Origin: BM003 sp963783695 | Lineage (GTDB): Bacteria > Pseudomonadota > Gammaproteobacteria > Steroidobacterales > BM003 | Length of the DNA: 64,000 bases | Direction: 5' to 3' | Assembly: GCA_963783695.1 (NCBI GenBank) | Contig: CAWAOM010000006.1 | Coordinates: 558,001-622,000, forward strand | Part shown: positions 18,201-26,744 of the stretch, piece by piece | Position numbering within the stretch: the stretch's first letter is position 1 | Layout of the letters: each line of letters starts with the position of its first letter | Made by a program: the position numbers and the translations under genes | The notes under the pieces: model-generated | What the model saw: only the letters and a program-made list of their open reading frames with translations | What the model was told of the DNA's origin: nothing | The model's database searches: none

Positions 18201-20731
18201 CGAATCGCCTCCAGGTGGCCACCCGTTTCCTTGGTGAAAATCTCCTTCAGAACCGGATCCATCTCGTCCAGTCCGGTCAATGTTGCGACTTCCGCCTCGG
18301 CCTCGATCTGAGCGAGATCCGATAACTCGGCCGGCTCCGGTTCGGGCGGGACGAATTCGGTCGTGGTCGGGCTCGAAACGGCAAACGAATCCGCCAGCGC
18401 CACGGTCGGTTCTTCACCGCGCGCCAAAGCTTCCGCCTGGGCAATCAACCGTTGCAGCGCCGGCCCGGGATTGACACCGGTTTCGAGCTGCTCGATCAGT
18501 ATGGGAAGCAAATCCAGCGATTGCCGCAACACCGAGAGCATGCCGGGCGTCCGTTGCAGCGTCCCGGCAATAATCCTGTTCAGCAGGTTTTCAATGACCC
18601 AGCCAAGCTCACCGATCGCCTCGGCCCCGACCATTCGCCCACTACCCTTGAGCGTGTGAAACGAGCGCCGCGAAACCGTCAGCGCGTCCGAATCCGCCGG
18701 GTCATCCAGCCACGCTGGCAGCCGTGTGGCCAACTGCCCCAGTTCGTCCTTGGCCTCTTCGATAAAGAGCTCGAGAATATCCGGGTCCGGTCCGGTCCCG
18801 TCCCTGGCAAGCCGCATCGCCACGAGCGCCGGTTTTTCCGCAGGTTCATCCTTCGGGGCAGGCTCCGGCAGTGGCGGCGGGAGCTCAACCGGCGCCTCAG
18901 ATTCGCCAATGACGCGGGTTTCCGCATCCGCGGCAACAGTGTCATCGTGGGCGCGATCGCCGAGCACCAGCGTCGCCTCCGGCGCTGCGTCGGGTAGTGG
19001 CATCGCCTCGGCCTGCGCGGCTGCATCTTCGAGAAATCTGAGACAACTCTCGGAGTTGTCGAGCATGTACCACGGGTCCGCGCGCCCGGCCTGGATAGTC
19101 TCGAGATAATATTCGAGGCTGACGATCGCGTCCGCCAGCCGATCGACCTTGCCACTGACCAGCGCGGGCTGATCCGCCTGGAACAGGCGCCGGGCCAGCT
19201 CACCGATTCGCTCGACGACAGCAACGGCGCGCGTGCGGTTCAACATCAGCAGCGCCGCAGTGATCCCGCGCAGGAGCGGCGGCAGATTCTCCAGCACGGC
19301 GACATCCTGCGGCTGGTCGACCGCCTGGGTGATGGAATCCTTTACCCGCGTGAGATTGAGAATACACTCACGCACCACGGCTTCGGTAACCTGACGATAC
19401 TCGCTTTCCTGATCACCTTCGTCCGGGTCCGGAAATGCCACCGGCACACCCACCGGCATGATCAGCCTCAGCAGTTGATCGTCAAGACTGTCCTCGACGT
19501 GCAACAGCGTCGCGGCGATCCGCTCGAGTGCCGCATCCTCGGCCGCTGCGCTGCCATCGGACATGGCTTGCAGCGTGTCGAGCTCGGACTGCACCCTGCC
19601 GCGCAATCCGCCCAACCCGAGTACACCCAGCGTATCGCTGATTTTCTTGAGCAGATCCGCCTGTCCGCCAAGCTCGTCGTGGGACTTCTTGCCAGTCCGG
19701 ACGAATATGTCCAGCGTATCCTTGACCCGGGCAAGATCTTCCTTGATCGCGGCCGCCACCGTCTGCATCAACTTCACGCTCGGACCGGACAGGCTCTCGC
19801 GTGCGTGCTCGACCATCGCATCGGATGGGAGGAGATCGTCGAGTTCGAAGAGCTGGCGTACCAACCGCACCCGCTCACCCGTAGAATCGGCGCGCGCGAC
19901 GTAATACAGCAGGTTGTTCAGCAGTTCTTCACAACCATTGCCAAACAGACCGGCCTCGCCGCGGTCTATCAGCCGTTTGATCGCGCGGTCGGCCTGGCCA
20001 AGCAGCCGCTTTAGCGAGACGTTGCTGTCGAGCCCGGACTCGCGCAGTGCCTCCAGTACCGCCCCGACCACGAGCCACAGGCGATAAGACCGCTCATCGG
20101 TGGCGGCCTGCTCGAGCTTCTCCGCGACCTCAGCCAGCACTGCCAGATTCGCGTCACTGCGTTCGCCTTTGATCCAGCCGAGCAATGCCAACTGGAACCG
20201 CGGCCGCAACAGGCGTGCAAGCTGCACCGGATCGACATCGTTTATCGGCTCGCGGCGGGTTGGAGCAAATGCCGCGGATTTCTGCGCCGGTGTGATATTC
20301 AGTAACAGCAGCGTGCCTTCCGATAAGAGCGGCTGGCCACGAACGGCGCGCAGGTCGTTGAGCAAGGGCAACAGGACCAGCGCGATATCCCGGCCGCCAC
20401 CGACAAGCCTCTCCAGGTAGGCCGGAAGCTGAACCATCGCCCGAGTCAGTGCATCAAGCGTTTCTTCCTCGTTTTTTACGGCGCTACCTCCCTTGAGCAG
20501 ATACTGCGCTGCCTTCTCCATCTCCTCCGCCAGCAGCGCCGCGCCATAGACTTCGACCATCCGCAGCACGCCCTGGATCACATGGCAGCGCTGCACGAAC
20601 GACTCCAGCGAGCGCCTGTTGCCCCCGCCCTCGATATAGTCTTCGAGCGCGAGCCGTGCGTCCTGCACAGCCGCGCCAAGGTCTTTACTGACCCACTGAA
20701 GGGATTCTGAGCCGGGATGTTCCATCGCCAC
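15200..20731 (-). CDS. chpA: Pil-Chp hybrid histidine kinase (ChpA/PilL-like)
   Basis: A 1843-residue CheA-type hybrid kinase controlling type IV pili. In order: a degenerate phosphotransfer-like helix bundle around His50; a long helical region to about residue 600; three Hpt domains with His692 (FHTLKGSGRMVG), His868 (CHTLSGSANMAG) and His1017 (LHTLKGGARMAG); an acidic linker near 1090-1200; a dimerisation segment; an ATPase domain with the N-box HMLRNAVVHG and GDDGSGLD; a CheW domain from about 1560; and a receiver domain with phospho-acceptor Asp1765 (LLDIEMPRMDG) and DYLGKPY. P. aeruginosa ChpA is longer and has more Xpt modules (known). It follows the pilJ-like gene by 23 bases. Confidence 0.92.
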   Translation of the reverse strand: MAMEHPGSESLQWVSKDLGAAVQDARLALEDYIEGGGNRRSLESFVQRCHVIQGVLRMVEVYGAALLAEEMEKAAQYLLKGGSAVKNEEETLDALTRAMVQLPAYLERLVGGGRDIALVLLPLLNDLRAVRGQPLLSEGTLLLLNITPAQKSAAFAPTRREPINDVDPVQLARLLRPRFQLALLGWIKGERSDANLAVLAEVAEKLEQAATDERSYRLWLVVGAVLEALRESGLDSNVSLKRLLGQADRAIKRLIDRGEAGLFGNGCEELLNNLLYYVARADSTGERVRLVRQLFELDDLLPSDAMVEHARESLSGPSVKLMQTVAAAIKEDLARVKDTLDIFVRTGKKSHDELGGQADLLKKISDTLGVLGLGGLRGRVQSELDTLQAMSDGSAAAEDAALERIAATLLHVEDSLDDQLLRLIMPVGVPVAFPDPDEGDQESEYRQVTEAVVRECILNLTRVKDSITQAVDQPQDVAVLENLPPLLRGITAALLMLNRTRAVAVVERIGELARRLFQADQPALVSGKVDRLADAIVSLEYYLETIQAGRADPWYMLDNSESCLRFLEDAAAQAEAMPLPDAAPEATLVLGDRAHDDTVAADAETRVIGESEAPVELPPPLPEPAPKDEPAEKPALVAMRLARDGTGPDPDILELFIEEAKDELGQLATRLPAWLDDPADSDALTVSRRSFHTLKGSGRMVGAEAIGELGWVIENLLNRIIAGTLQRTPGMLSVLRQSLDLLPILIEQLETGVNPGPALQRLIAQAEALARGEEPTVALADSFAVSSPTTTEFVPPEPEPAELSDLAQIEAEAEVATLTGLDEMDPVLKEIFTKETGGHLEAIRAYLRDCESFGAPYSITEALHRSCHTLSGSANMAGVAVAVEVATPWNAYLRKLYDTGLGLSAEGLETCEAVVAAMEAIVARLKHGFGDVPDVESLVARIGWLDAEFERNAHEYQPAAPASGDGAAATPEFDTEIAAIFCEEATELLEAAEQSFASWSFDWSDEEAIAELRRHLHTLKGGARMAGLRPMGDLSHEMETLLIRVGGGDIETGEKLRAVFQRGIDELHRMREAVADGVYPQPGTDVTDAIRGFLPGAVAEASEPAEPVVTEQPAAGTREQHSDVVGETADDAASATVAADQLSAGEDATDDGDHGVTRDAVAAEQDGESEDSVATDDTAVGEDVVAAGDALEEKDRGEAEPLSITTVAGVAPVKSQGDDSGAASEIAASRQGRGEQRGEVARVDADLLEELLNNAGEISIFRSRLDQQVKSVEFNLAELAQTVSRLKDQLRNLEIETEAQIIHRHQSEIEGAGDFDPLELDRYSLIQQLSRALAETASDVDSIRSLMHGQIRDADALLVQQGRVTTALQHGLMRTRMVPFERHGARLGRVVRQVAAEVGKRAELELHGGGELDRQVLERMLSPLEHMLRNAVVHGIEFPQQRRAAGKPETGRITANVRREGAEVLVEIGDDGSGLDIAAIRENAVARGLVGADKIRTDQQAIQFIFEPGFSTAAELTQAAGRGVGMDVVANEVRRLGGSISVTTEQGKGTSFLVRLPFTLAIAQAMIVRVNDEYYALPLTSVEGIARIPREELLAKLEQPDPVYEYGGEDYRFQYLAQYVGADIPALAEDSPSVPVVLVRAGEYSTALIGDELLGSREVVVKSVGPQLATIDGIAGATIMGDGRIAIILDAPTLLRTAVQPAASASAAELEDDRTFVLVVDDSITVRRVTQRLLERNGMRVQTAKDGVDAMAILQEHHPDIILLDIEMPRMDGYELAGNIRNDSRLENIPIIMITSRVGSKHRARAIELGVDDYLGKPYQEAQLLDAIEPLVSVGREGNERLR

Positions 20732-20754
20732 CAGTCTATGCCGCCGGGTCTGCC

Positions 20755-22065
20755 TCAGACCGCTCTGACTTTGGGATCGGGATCGCCATCGCCCGCATCG
20801 GGTTTAGTGATCCGCGGTACCTCTTTGCCCACCAGGACACCGGTTCCGGTCTCGAAATCGGGTAGCCGGAATCCGGAGACCGACGTTCGCAACTGGGTCG
20901 CAAGCTCCGACAGCTTGCTGATCGAAGCCGATGCAGCGCTGGTGCTGTCCGCGGTCTGCGAACTGATCTCGCGCAAAACGCTCATGTTGCGGCTGATGTC
21001 ACCGGCCGAAGTCGTTAGCTGGCGCCCGGTGCCGGAGATGTTCTGCACCAGGCTGGCAATCTGATTGGAGACCTGCTCGATCTCCTCCAGCGCAGCGCCC
21101 GCGTTCTCGGCCAGCAGAGCACCGCCCACGACATCCGTCGTACTCCGTTCCATTGATACGACGGCCTCGTTGGTATCGGTCTGGATCGTCCGCACCAGCA
21201 CCTCAATCTGTTTGGTTGCATTGGCCGACCGCTCCGCAAGACGCTGGACTTCATCGGCAACGACCGCAAAACCGCGACCCGCCTCACCGGCCATCGACGC
21301 CTGGATCGACGCATTCAGCGCCAGAATATTGGTTTGCTCGGCGATATCGTTGATCAGTTCCACAATATTGCCGATCTCTTGCGAACTCTCGCCAAGGCGT
21401 TTGATCCGCTTGGAAGTATCCTGAATGGTCTCGCGAATCGTATTCATACCCTCGATGGTTCGGCGCACGGCTTCGCCGCCCTTGTGAGCGACGTCGACGG
21501 AATGGCGCGCCACATCGGAGGACCGTTCGGCGTTACCGGACACTTCCTCGATCGAATGGGCCATCTGCGCAACGGAATCATTCGCCGATGCAATCTGCTG
21601 CGACTGCTGCTCACTGGCCTTGGCCAGGTGCACAGAGGTTGCTTCGGTCTGTTTCGCTGCCGCATCGACCATGATGGCCGAATCGTTGATGGTTGCGACC
21701 AGTTCGCGCAGCGCCTCGATCGCGTAGTTAATCGAATCGGCGATCGCGCCGGTGATGTCTTCCGTGACGGTCGCCTGCACGGTCAGATCGCCGTCGGCGA
21801 GATTCGAGAGTTCATCCAGCAGGCGCAGGATCGCCTGCTGATTGCGATCGTTCTGTTGCGCCTGTACGGCCGCGATCTGACGAACATTTCCGGCGCGAAT
21901 ATAGAGCCAGCCAATTACCACCAGGACAGCGAAAGCGGCCGCACACAGCAGCGCCGGCAGCGTCGCGCCGCTAAGCCCCGCAATGACACCGGCACCCGCC
22001 AGCAGCAGTGCCAGCGCCACGGTCAGCCACGGTATCAAGTCCATTCCTCTGGATTGCTCTGACAT
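20755..22065 (-). CDS. pilJ: Methyl-accepting chemotaxis protein in the PilJ position, lacking a periplasmic domain
   Basis: A 436-residue receptor; the ATG at 22065 is preferred to a TTG two codons earlier. Two transmembrane helices at about 11-31 and 34-56 are joined by only a few residues, so there is no periplasmic sensor, whereas PilJ of Pseudomonas has a large one. A HAMP-like stretch (LLDELSNLADGDLTV) is followed by a long coiled-coil signalling domain whose tip region includes ALNASIQASMAGEAGRGFAV and VADEVQRLAERSANATKQIE. The tail ends in an acidic segment with no receptor pentapeptide. Genes on both sides are Pil-Chp genes, fixing its role; how it senses surface contact or pilus tension is open. 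Confidence 0.88.
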   Translation of the reverse strand: MSEQSRGMDLIPWLTVALALLLAGAGVIAGLSGATLPALLCAAAFAVLVVIGWLYIRAGNVRQIAAVQAQQNDRNQQAILRLLDELSNLADGDLTVQATVTEDITGAIADSINYAIEALRELVATINDSAIMVDAAAKQTEATSVHLAKASEQQSQQIASANDSVAQMAHSIEEVSGNAERSSDVARHSVDVAHKGGEAVRRTIEGMNTIRETIQDTSKRIKRLGESSQEIGNIVELINDIAEQTNILALNASIQASMAGEAGRGFAVVADEVQRLAERSANATKQIEVLVRTIQTDTNEAVVSMERSTTDVVGGALLAENAGAALEEIEQVSNQIASLVQNISGTGRQLTTSAGDISRNMSVLREISSQTADSTSAASASISKLSELATQLRTSVSGFRLPDFETGTGVLVGKEVPRITKPDAGDGDPDPKVRAV

Positions 22066-22104
22066 AGTCAACTCACGTGTTATTGCAAAAGGCCACGTTT
22101 ACAC

Positions 22105-22665
22105 TCATGCGGCTACTTTCATAAATTGCGGCGATTCCACCAACTGGATCAAACTGAATACAGGCCAGGCCTCCTGGCCGCGGCGATAGGCGCCGGTCAG
22201 ATATCTGTCACAACGCAGAATCGTCGGCGCCCACTCGTCAATGAACTCGCTGGCCGAAAAACGCCGGAAACCCATGACCTCATCCACGACGAGGCCTGCC
22301 GGAAATTCGCGGTGATTGGCCACCAGTACACGGGTCAGGCGGTCGGGGATCGTTGCCGCACCGCCAAGATAACCCTTGAGGTCGAAAATCGGGATCAGCT
22401 GACCGCGCACATTGGCAAGACCCGTAACCCAGCCGCGCGCACCCGGTACTCGCGTTATCGACGCCGGGTAGGTGAGAACCTCGCGCGTCTCGTCACGCGG
22501 CGCGACAAATCTCTCGCCACCGAGGCGAAATGCAATACCGACTCTCTCAGCGTCCGCGGCAGCGCCGGCGCCATGCCCGGCCGCTACTGCGCGGCTACGC
22601 CGCTCGAGTTCCAGTAAAAGCTCGAAGGGCCGGCTGGCCAGGCTGTTCAGTCTTGTCGATTCCAC
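22105..22665 (-). CDS. pilI: CheW-like adaptor PilI
   Basis: A 186-residue CheW-domain protein coupling the PilJ-type receptor to ChpA. The GTG at 22665, seven bases after the pilH stop, gives a length close to Pseudomonas PilI (178 residues, known); the frame stays open into pilH but that part is not homologous. Characteristic segments are ERVGIAFRLGGERFVAP, VPGARGWVTGLANVRGQLIPIFDL and RVLVANHREFPAGLVVDEVMGFR. Order pilG-pilH-pilI-pilJ is conserved. Confidence 0.87.
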   Translation of the reverse strand: MESTRLNSLASRPFELLLELERRSRAVAAGHGAGAAADAERVGIAFRLGGERFVAPRDETREVLTYPASITRVPGARGWVTGLANVRGQLIPIFDLKGYLGGAATIPDRLTRVLVANHREFPAGLVVDEVMGFRRFSASEFIDEWAPTILRCDRYLTGAYRRGQEAWPVFSLIQLVESPQFMKVAA

Positions 22666-22672
22666 TGCCCGC

Positions 22673-23038
22673 TTACCCTGCCAGCGCCTGGCGGACCCCC
22701 TCGACAAGTTCGCTTTCTGCAACCGGTTTCACCAAATAGGCGACTGCGCCCTGACGCATGCCCCATATCCGGTCGGTTTTTTCCCCTTTCGTCGTGACCA
22801 TCACCACCGGGATGGCCGAAGTCGCCGGATTGCGCGACAACTCGCGGGTCGCCTGGAACCCGTTGATCCCGGGCATGACCACATCCATCAAAATCAGATC
22901 GGGCCGACGCTCGGCAGCCAGCCGCAGTCCGGCCTCGCCATCCTCGGCGATAACGGTCTCGAAACCATGCCGTTGCAGCATTTGCTGCATCACATGCAGT
23001 TCGGTCGGCGAATCGTCAACTATCAGTATCAAGGCCAA
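22673..23038 (-). CDS. pilH: Response regulator PilH
   Basis: A 121-residue stand-alone receiver domain. The start is taken as the TTG at 23038 with GAGGG seven bases upstream, because it gives exactly the length of Pseudomonas PilH and the matching start MALILIVDDSPTE; a longer frame runs back into pilG. The acidic pair is Asp8/Asp9, the phospho-acceptor Asp52 (LMDVVMPGINGFQATR), and the switch lysine lies in YLVKPV. In Pseudomonas PilH opposes PilG and is thought to reset the kinase output during twitching. Confidence 0.88.
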   Translation of the reverse strand: MALILIVDDSPTELHVMQQMLQRHGFETVIAEDGEAGLRLAAERRPDLILMDVVMPGINGFQATRELSRNPATSAIPVVMVTTKGEKTDRIWGMRQGAVAYLVKPVAESELVEGVRQALAG

Positions 23039-23060
23039 AATAATGCCCTCGTCTCTCCTT

Positions 23061-23456
23061 TCACCGGCTGACGTGGCTGTCAATCGCCGACAGCAGCTCG
23101 TCCTTGGTGAAAGGCTTGGTCAGGTACTGCTCGGAGCCCACGATCCGGCCCCTGGCACGATCAAAAAGCCCGTCCTTGCTTGAAAGCATGATGACCGGCG
23201 TTTCCCGGAAAACCTTGTTGTGCTTGATCAACGAGCAGGTTTGATAGCCATCGAGCCGTGGCATCATGATGTCAACGAAAATGATGTCGGGCTGATGATC
23301 GGCTATCTTGGACAAGGCATCGAAACCGTCAACGGCGGTAAATACCTCGCATCCTTCTTTCGTGAGCAAGGTCTCGGCCGTTCGCCGAATTGTCTTACTG
23401 TCATCGATGACGAGGATTTTCAGACCCTTCAGGCTGTTCGCAACACTATCGTTCAC
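23061..23456 (-). CDS. pilG: Response regulator PilG
   Basis: A 131-residue stand-alone receiver domain and first gene of the Pil-Chp operon. Acidic residues lie in LVIDDSKTIRR, the phospho-acceptor is Asp62 in FVDIMMPRLDGYQTC, and the lysine is in YLTKPFTKDEL. In Pseudomonas PilG-P promotes pilus extension and cAMP signalling. It is divergent from gshB across about 250 bases, the same arrangement as in Pseudomonas, so the operon promoter should lie there; no clear promoter hexamers stood out. Confidence 0.92.
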   Translation of the reverse strand: MNDSVANSLKGLKILVIDDSKTIRRTAETLLTKEGCEVFTAVDGFDALSKIADHQPDIIFVDIMMPRLDGYQTCSLIKHNKVFRETPVIMLSSKDGLFDRARGRIVGSEQYLTKPFTKDELLSAIDSHVSR

Positions 23457-23709
23457 GACGTTTTTCCCTCGCGAAGCTCCGCGCGTATCAAGAAACCCTC
23501 CCGCTGGCGCGCCCTGCCCGGGAACCGGGCAGCTGGCGAGGCGCTACAGAATCCTGCCAAACGGGGTTAGCTGGGCCTTTTAACATATTGAGGCAAAAGC
23601 TGCCATTGCCTGGTTCGCAGGTCTGAAATCGCCCTCGAACGGGCGGCTCGTTGTATCATCGCCGCCACCGCCGGGCGCGCGGCAAACTGTCCTCACAGGA
23701 GTGGTTACG

Positions 23710-24672
23710 ATGGAATCGGGCAACCGCACACTCGGGGTCGTCATGGACCCCATCGAAAAAATAAAACCCTACAAGGACACCACTTTGGCGATGCTGCTCG
23801 AAGCCCAGCATCGCGGCTGGCGCCTGCAGTACATGCAGCCGGGCGATTTGTATGTCCGCGACGGCGAGGCGCGCGCGCGGATGCGCGGTCTCCGGGTCAG
23901 CGACGACAACGAGCACTGGTTCGAGTTGGCGCAACCCGCCGACATGCCACTCCACGACCTGGGCCTGGTGCTGATGCGCAAGGATCCGCCTTTCGACATG
24001 GAGTATGTCTACACTACCTACATACTCGAGCGCGCGGAAATGCGTGGCACGGTGATCCTCAACAGCCCGGCCGGTCTTCGCGACATCAATGAAAAAGCCT
24101 ACACCGCGTGGTTCCCGCAGTGCTGCCCGGCCAACCTGATCACCTGCTCGATCGAGCGACTTCGCGAATTCCTCGCTGAGAACGGGAAGATCGTGGTCAA
24201 ACCCCTGGACGTGATGGGCGGTCAGTCGATTTTCCTGGTCCAGCAGGACGACCTGAATACCAACGTGATTTTCGAAGTCATGACCGCGAACGGTCAGCAT
24301 TTCGTCCAGGCACAAGCCTACATCCCGGAAATCGTCACTGGCGGCGACAAGCGAATTCTGCTGATCGAGGGGCAGCCGGTCGAGAAAGTCCTCGCCCGTA
24401 TTCCGCCGCCGGGCGACGCCCGCGGCAATATGGCAGTCGGCGGTACAACCGAAGGACGCGACATCTCGGACCGGGACCGATGGATTTGCGAGCAGGTCGG
24501 GCCGGTGTTGCGAGAGAAAGGGATCATCTTTGCCGGCCTCGACGTCATCGGAGACTTTATGACCGAGGTCAACGTCACCAGCCCGACTGGCATCCGTGAA
24601 CTCGACAAGCTCTATGGGCTGAACATTGCAGGGGAGCTGTTCAATGTTCTGGAAAGCCGTTTAGCGAATTGA
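23710..24672 (+). CDS. gshB: Glutathione synthetase
   Basis: A 320-residue ATP-grasp ligase that joins gamma-glutamylcysteine and glycine to make glutathione. The ATG at 23710 is chosen because AGGAG ends eight bases before it; an upstream in-frame GTG at 23701 lies inside that site. Key segments are GVVMDPIEKIKPYKDTTLAM, KIVVKPLDVMGGQSIF with the ATP-binding lysine, KRILLIEGQPV, RGNMAVGGTTEGR and DFMTEVNVTSPTGIREL. Length matches gammaproteobacterial GshB. It is divergent from pilG. Confidence 0.95.
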   Translation: MESGNRTLGVVMDPIEKIKPYKDTTLAMLLEAQHRGWRLQYMQPGDLYVRDGEARARMRGLRVSDDNEHWFELAQPADMPLHDLGLVLMRKDPPFDMEYVYTTYILERAEMRGTVILNSPAGLRDINEKAYTAWFPQCCPANLITCSIERLREFLAENGKIVVKPLDVMGGQSIFLVQQDDLNTNVIFEVMTANGQHFVQAQAYIPEIVTGGDKRILLIEGQPVEKVLARIPPPGDARGNMAVGGTTEGRDISDRDRWICEQVGPVLREKGIIFAGLDVIGDFMTEVNVTSPTGIRELDKLYGLNIAGELFNVLESRLAN

Positions 24673-24723
24673 TTCATCTCGAAAAAGTCGACTGGGTCAA
24701 GGCTTTTCCAGAGATTATCGATA

Positions 24724-24729
24724 TATAAT
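24724..24729 (+). promoter_or_regulatory. Candidate sigma-70 -10 element before the tonB-like gene
   Basis: A perfect TATAAT sits 60 bases before the preferred tonB-like start. No good -35 hexamer lies 16-18 bases upstream, so this is weakly supported. Confidence 0.35.
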
Positions 24730-24784
24730 CCCGGCAGCATGAGTCGCAGGGGTGCGTCGCCTGCCAACAGCAGGTGCTCCGGTA

Positions 24785-25687
24785 GTGAAACTCGAAGCGG
24801 ATAAACAGGCTGGCGATCGCTTCGCCACAACCGTGTTCCTTGCGGGGCTGCTGCATGGCATGTTCGTGCTCGGGGTGACCTTCGGCGTTGCCGACAATGA
24901 CGCCACCACCACCAACCCGAGCATCGAAGTCGTGCTTTTGTCCGACCCCGATATGGTCGAAATGCAGCCGGATAGCGCCGACTACCTGGCCCAGGCGAAT
25001 CAGCGGGGCGCCGGCAACACGGCTGAATTGACGCGCCCTTCATCGGCGACCGCCGCGCCGCTCGATCTGGCTGGCGACAGCGACAACACCGACCTCCGGG
25101 TCAGCGAAACCGCGCCGACCAGCAACGAGATCGAGTCGCTCCACGCGAGAGCGGATGACGAGCCGGATATCCGTATTCCCGACGACTCGGCTGAAGAAAC
25201 CGCGCTAAGAGAACAACGGCTGGCGCAAATGCAGGCGTCACCGCAACAATTGCTCAACGATTCACAACAAGCGCCCGATCCGCGCATCTCCGGCGACGAA
25301 TCGAGAGAATTGTTCGTCGCCGTCAATACCCGCCGCTCCGACGTGGCGGAATACCTCGATGGCTGGCGCCGCAAGATCGAGCGCGTCGGCACGCTGAACT
25401 TCCCGGCTGATGCCCAAAGCAGCGGCTGGACGGGAAACCCGACCCTGGAGGTCGCGGTCCGCGCCGATGGCACACTGGAGGAAATCGTCGTTCGCCGATC
25501 CTCGGGCCATCGCCGGCTCGACCAGGCAGCGTTGGAAATTCTCCGTCTCGCGGCACCGTTTGACCCGTTTCCCGAGCGCTTCAAGGCAAATTACGACGTA
25601 TTGCGATTCGCTTACGAATGGCAGTTCATAGGCGGACAAATCGTCGACGCGAACATGCGTGTGACCACCACGATCGACGACAGCTGA
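24785..25687 (+). CDS. TonB-like energy-transducing protein
   Basis: A 300-residue protein with one N-terminal transmembrane helix (VFLAGLLHGMFVLGVTFGV), a long polar periplasmic linker and a TonB C-terminal domain. The domain is recognised by YLDGWRRKIERVGTLNFPA, PTLEVAVRADGTLEEIVVRRSSGH and LDQAALEILRLAAPFDPFPE. The GTG at 24785 has AGG about ten bases upstream; a GTG at 24752 would add eleven residues. Its position between gshB and yqgE matches TonB3 (PA0406) of Pseudomonas, which is linked to twitching motility and pilus assembly, rather than iron-uptake TonB. Confidence 0.82.
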   Translation: MKLEADKQAGDRFATTVFLAGLLHGMFVLGVTFGVADNDATTTNPSIEVVLLSDPDMVEMQPDSADYLAQANQRGAGNTAELTRPSSATAAPLDLAGDSDNTDLRVSETAPTSNEIESLHARADDEPDIRIPDDSAEETALREQRLAQMQASPQQLLNDSQQAPDPRISGDESRELFVAVNTRRSDVAEYLDGWRRKIERVGTLNFPADAQSSGWTGNPTLEVAVRADGTLEEIVVRRSSGHRRLDQAALEILRLAAPFDPFPERFKANYDVLRFAYEWQFIGGQIVDANMRVTTTIDDS

Positions 25688-25738
25688 AACGACCCGTCGC
25701 TGCCGTGACCAGGCGATCCCGGCACGGTACCATGAGGC

Positions 25739-26302
25739 ATGGCTGAAAGTTCCTATCTGGGCGGCCAGTTCCTGATTGCCATGCCCGCGTTGTCCGATCC
25801 GAATTTCAACCGGACTGTCAGTTATATCTGTGAACACAGCGACCAGGGCGCCCTGGGCATCATCATCAATCGCCCCTCCGATTTGCTGCTCGGCGATATT
25901 CTGGACCAGCTCGCATTAGTGGCCGCGACCCCGGATCTGCACCAGGAGGCCATTTACATGGGAGGCCCGGTGCAGCAGGACCGCGGCTTCGTGGTCCATG
26001 ACGGGGTGACCGAGTGGGACTCCAGCATGACCATCGCTGACGGTGTGCAGGTAACGACCTCGCGCGACATCCTCGCCGCGATTGCCACCGGGGACGGCCC
26101 CGAGAACCGCCTTATTGCGCTGGGTTATGCCGGCTGGGGCGCCGGTCAGCTCGAACGCGAGATTGCCGCTAACGCCTGGCTCAGCGTTCGTGCCGATTCG
26201 TCAATCCTGTTCGATACGCCCCATGGCGCGCGTTATCAGGCGGCCGCCAACCTCCTTGGCGTCGACCTCGCCTTGCTCAGCACGGAGAGCGGGCACGCGT
26301 GA
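25739..26302 (+). CDS. yqgE: YqgE/AlgH family protein (UPF0301)
   Basis: A 187-residue protein of the conserved YqgE/AlgH family; the molecular function is unknown. The diagnostic start SYLGGQFLIAMPALSDPNF, the DQGALGIIINRP block, IYMGGPVQQDRGFVVH and GYAGWGAGQLEREI are all present. It is linked to ruvX by a GTGA overlap, the standard arrangement in gammaproteobacteria. Confidence 0.95.
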   Translation: MAESSYLGGQFLIAMPALSDPNFNRTVSYICEHSDQGALGIIINRPSDLLLGDILDQLALVAATPDLHQEAIYMGGPVQQDRGFVVHDGVTEWDSSMTIADGVQVTTSRDILAAIATGDGPENRLIALGYAGWGAGQLEREIAANAWLSVRADSSILFDTPHGARYQAAANLLGVDLALLSTESGHA

Positions 26303-26742
26303 CTGCGACCGCGGAGGGCATGGTCGTGCTCGGTTTTGACTTCGGCATGCGCCGCATCGGTGTGGCAATTGGCAACCTCGTTACCGCAACCGCCGCGCCC
26401 CTGGAAACCATCCACTGCAGCGGTTCGGAATGGGAAGCAATTTCTTCCTTTATCGACGAGTGGCAACCGCGCGCGCTCATCGTAGGCCTGCCGTATAATG
26501 CCGACGGCACCGAATCGGTGATGACGCGCCGCGCTCGACGTTTCGCGCGCCAGTTGAATGGCAGCTTTGGCTTGCCCGTGCACCTGGTCGACGAGCGCTG
26601 GACGTCGCGAGAGGCCGCCGCGGATCTGCGTCAGCAGCGCCGTAGTGGCGCGCGGCGCAAACGGGTGCAACCCGACGAGATCGATCGCCAGGCCGCCCGA
26701 CTGATCCTGGAATCGTGGCTCAGCAACCGGCAGGACGGATAA
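26299..26742 (+). CDS. ruvX: RuvX/YqgF-family RNase H-like nuclease
   Basis: A 147-residue RNase H-fold protein proposed as a Holliday junction resolvase and, in E. coli, implicated in 16S pre-rRNA maturation. The first acidic motif is LGFDFGMRRIGVAIG; the others fit VDERWTSREA and QPDEIDRQAARLIL. Translation starts at a GTG overlapping the yqgE stop. It is followed after two bases by the pyrB start. Confidence 0.92.
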   Translation: MTATAEGMVVLGFDFGMRRIGVAIGNLVTATAAPLETIHCSGSEWEAISSFIDEWQPRALIVGLPYNADGTESVMTRRARRFARQLNGSFGLPVHLVDERWTSREAAADLRQQRRSGARRKRVQPDEIDRQAARLILESWLSNRQDG

Positions 26743-26744
26743 CG

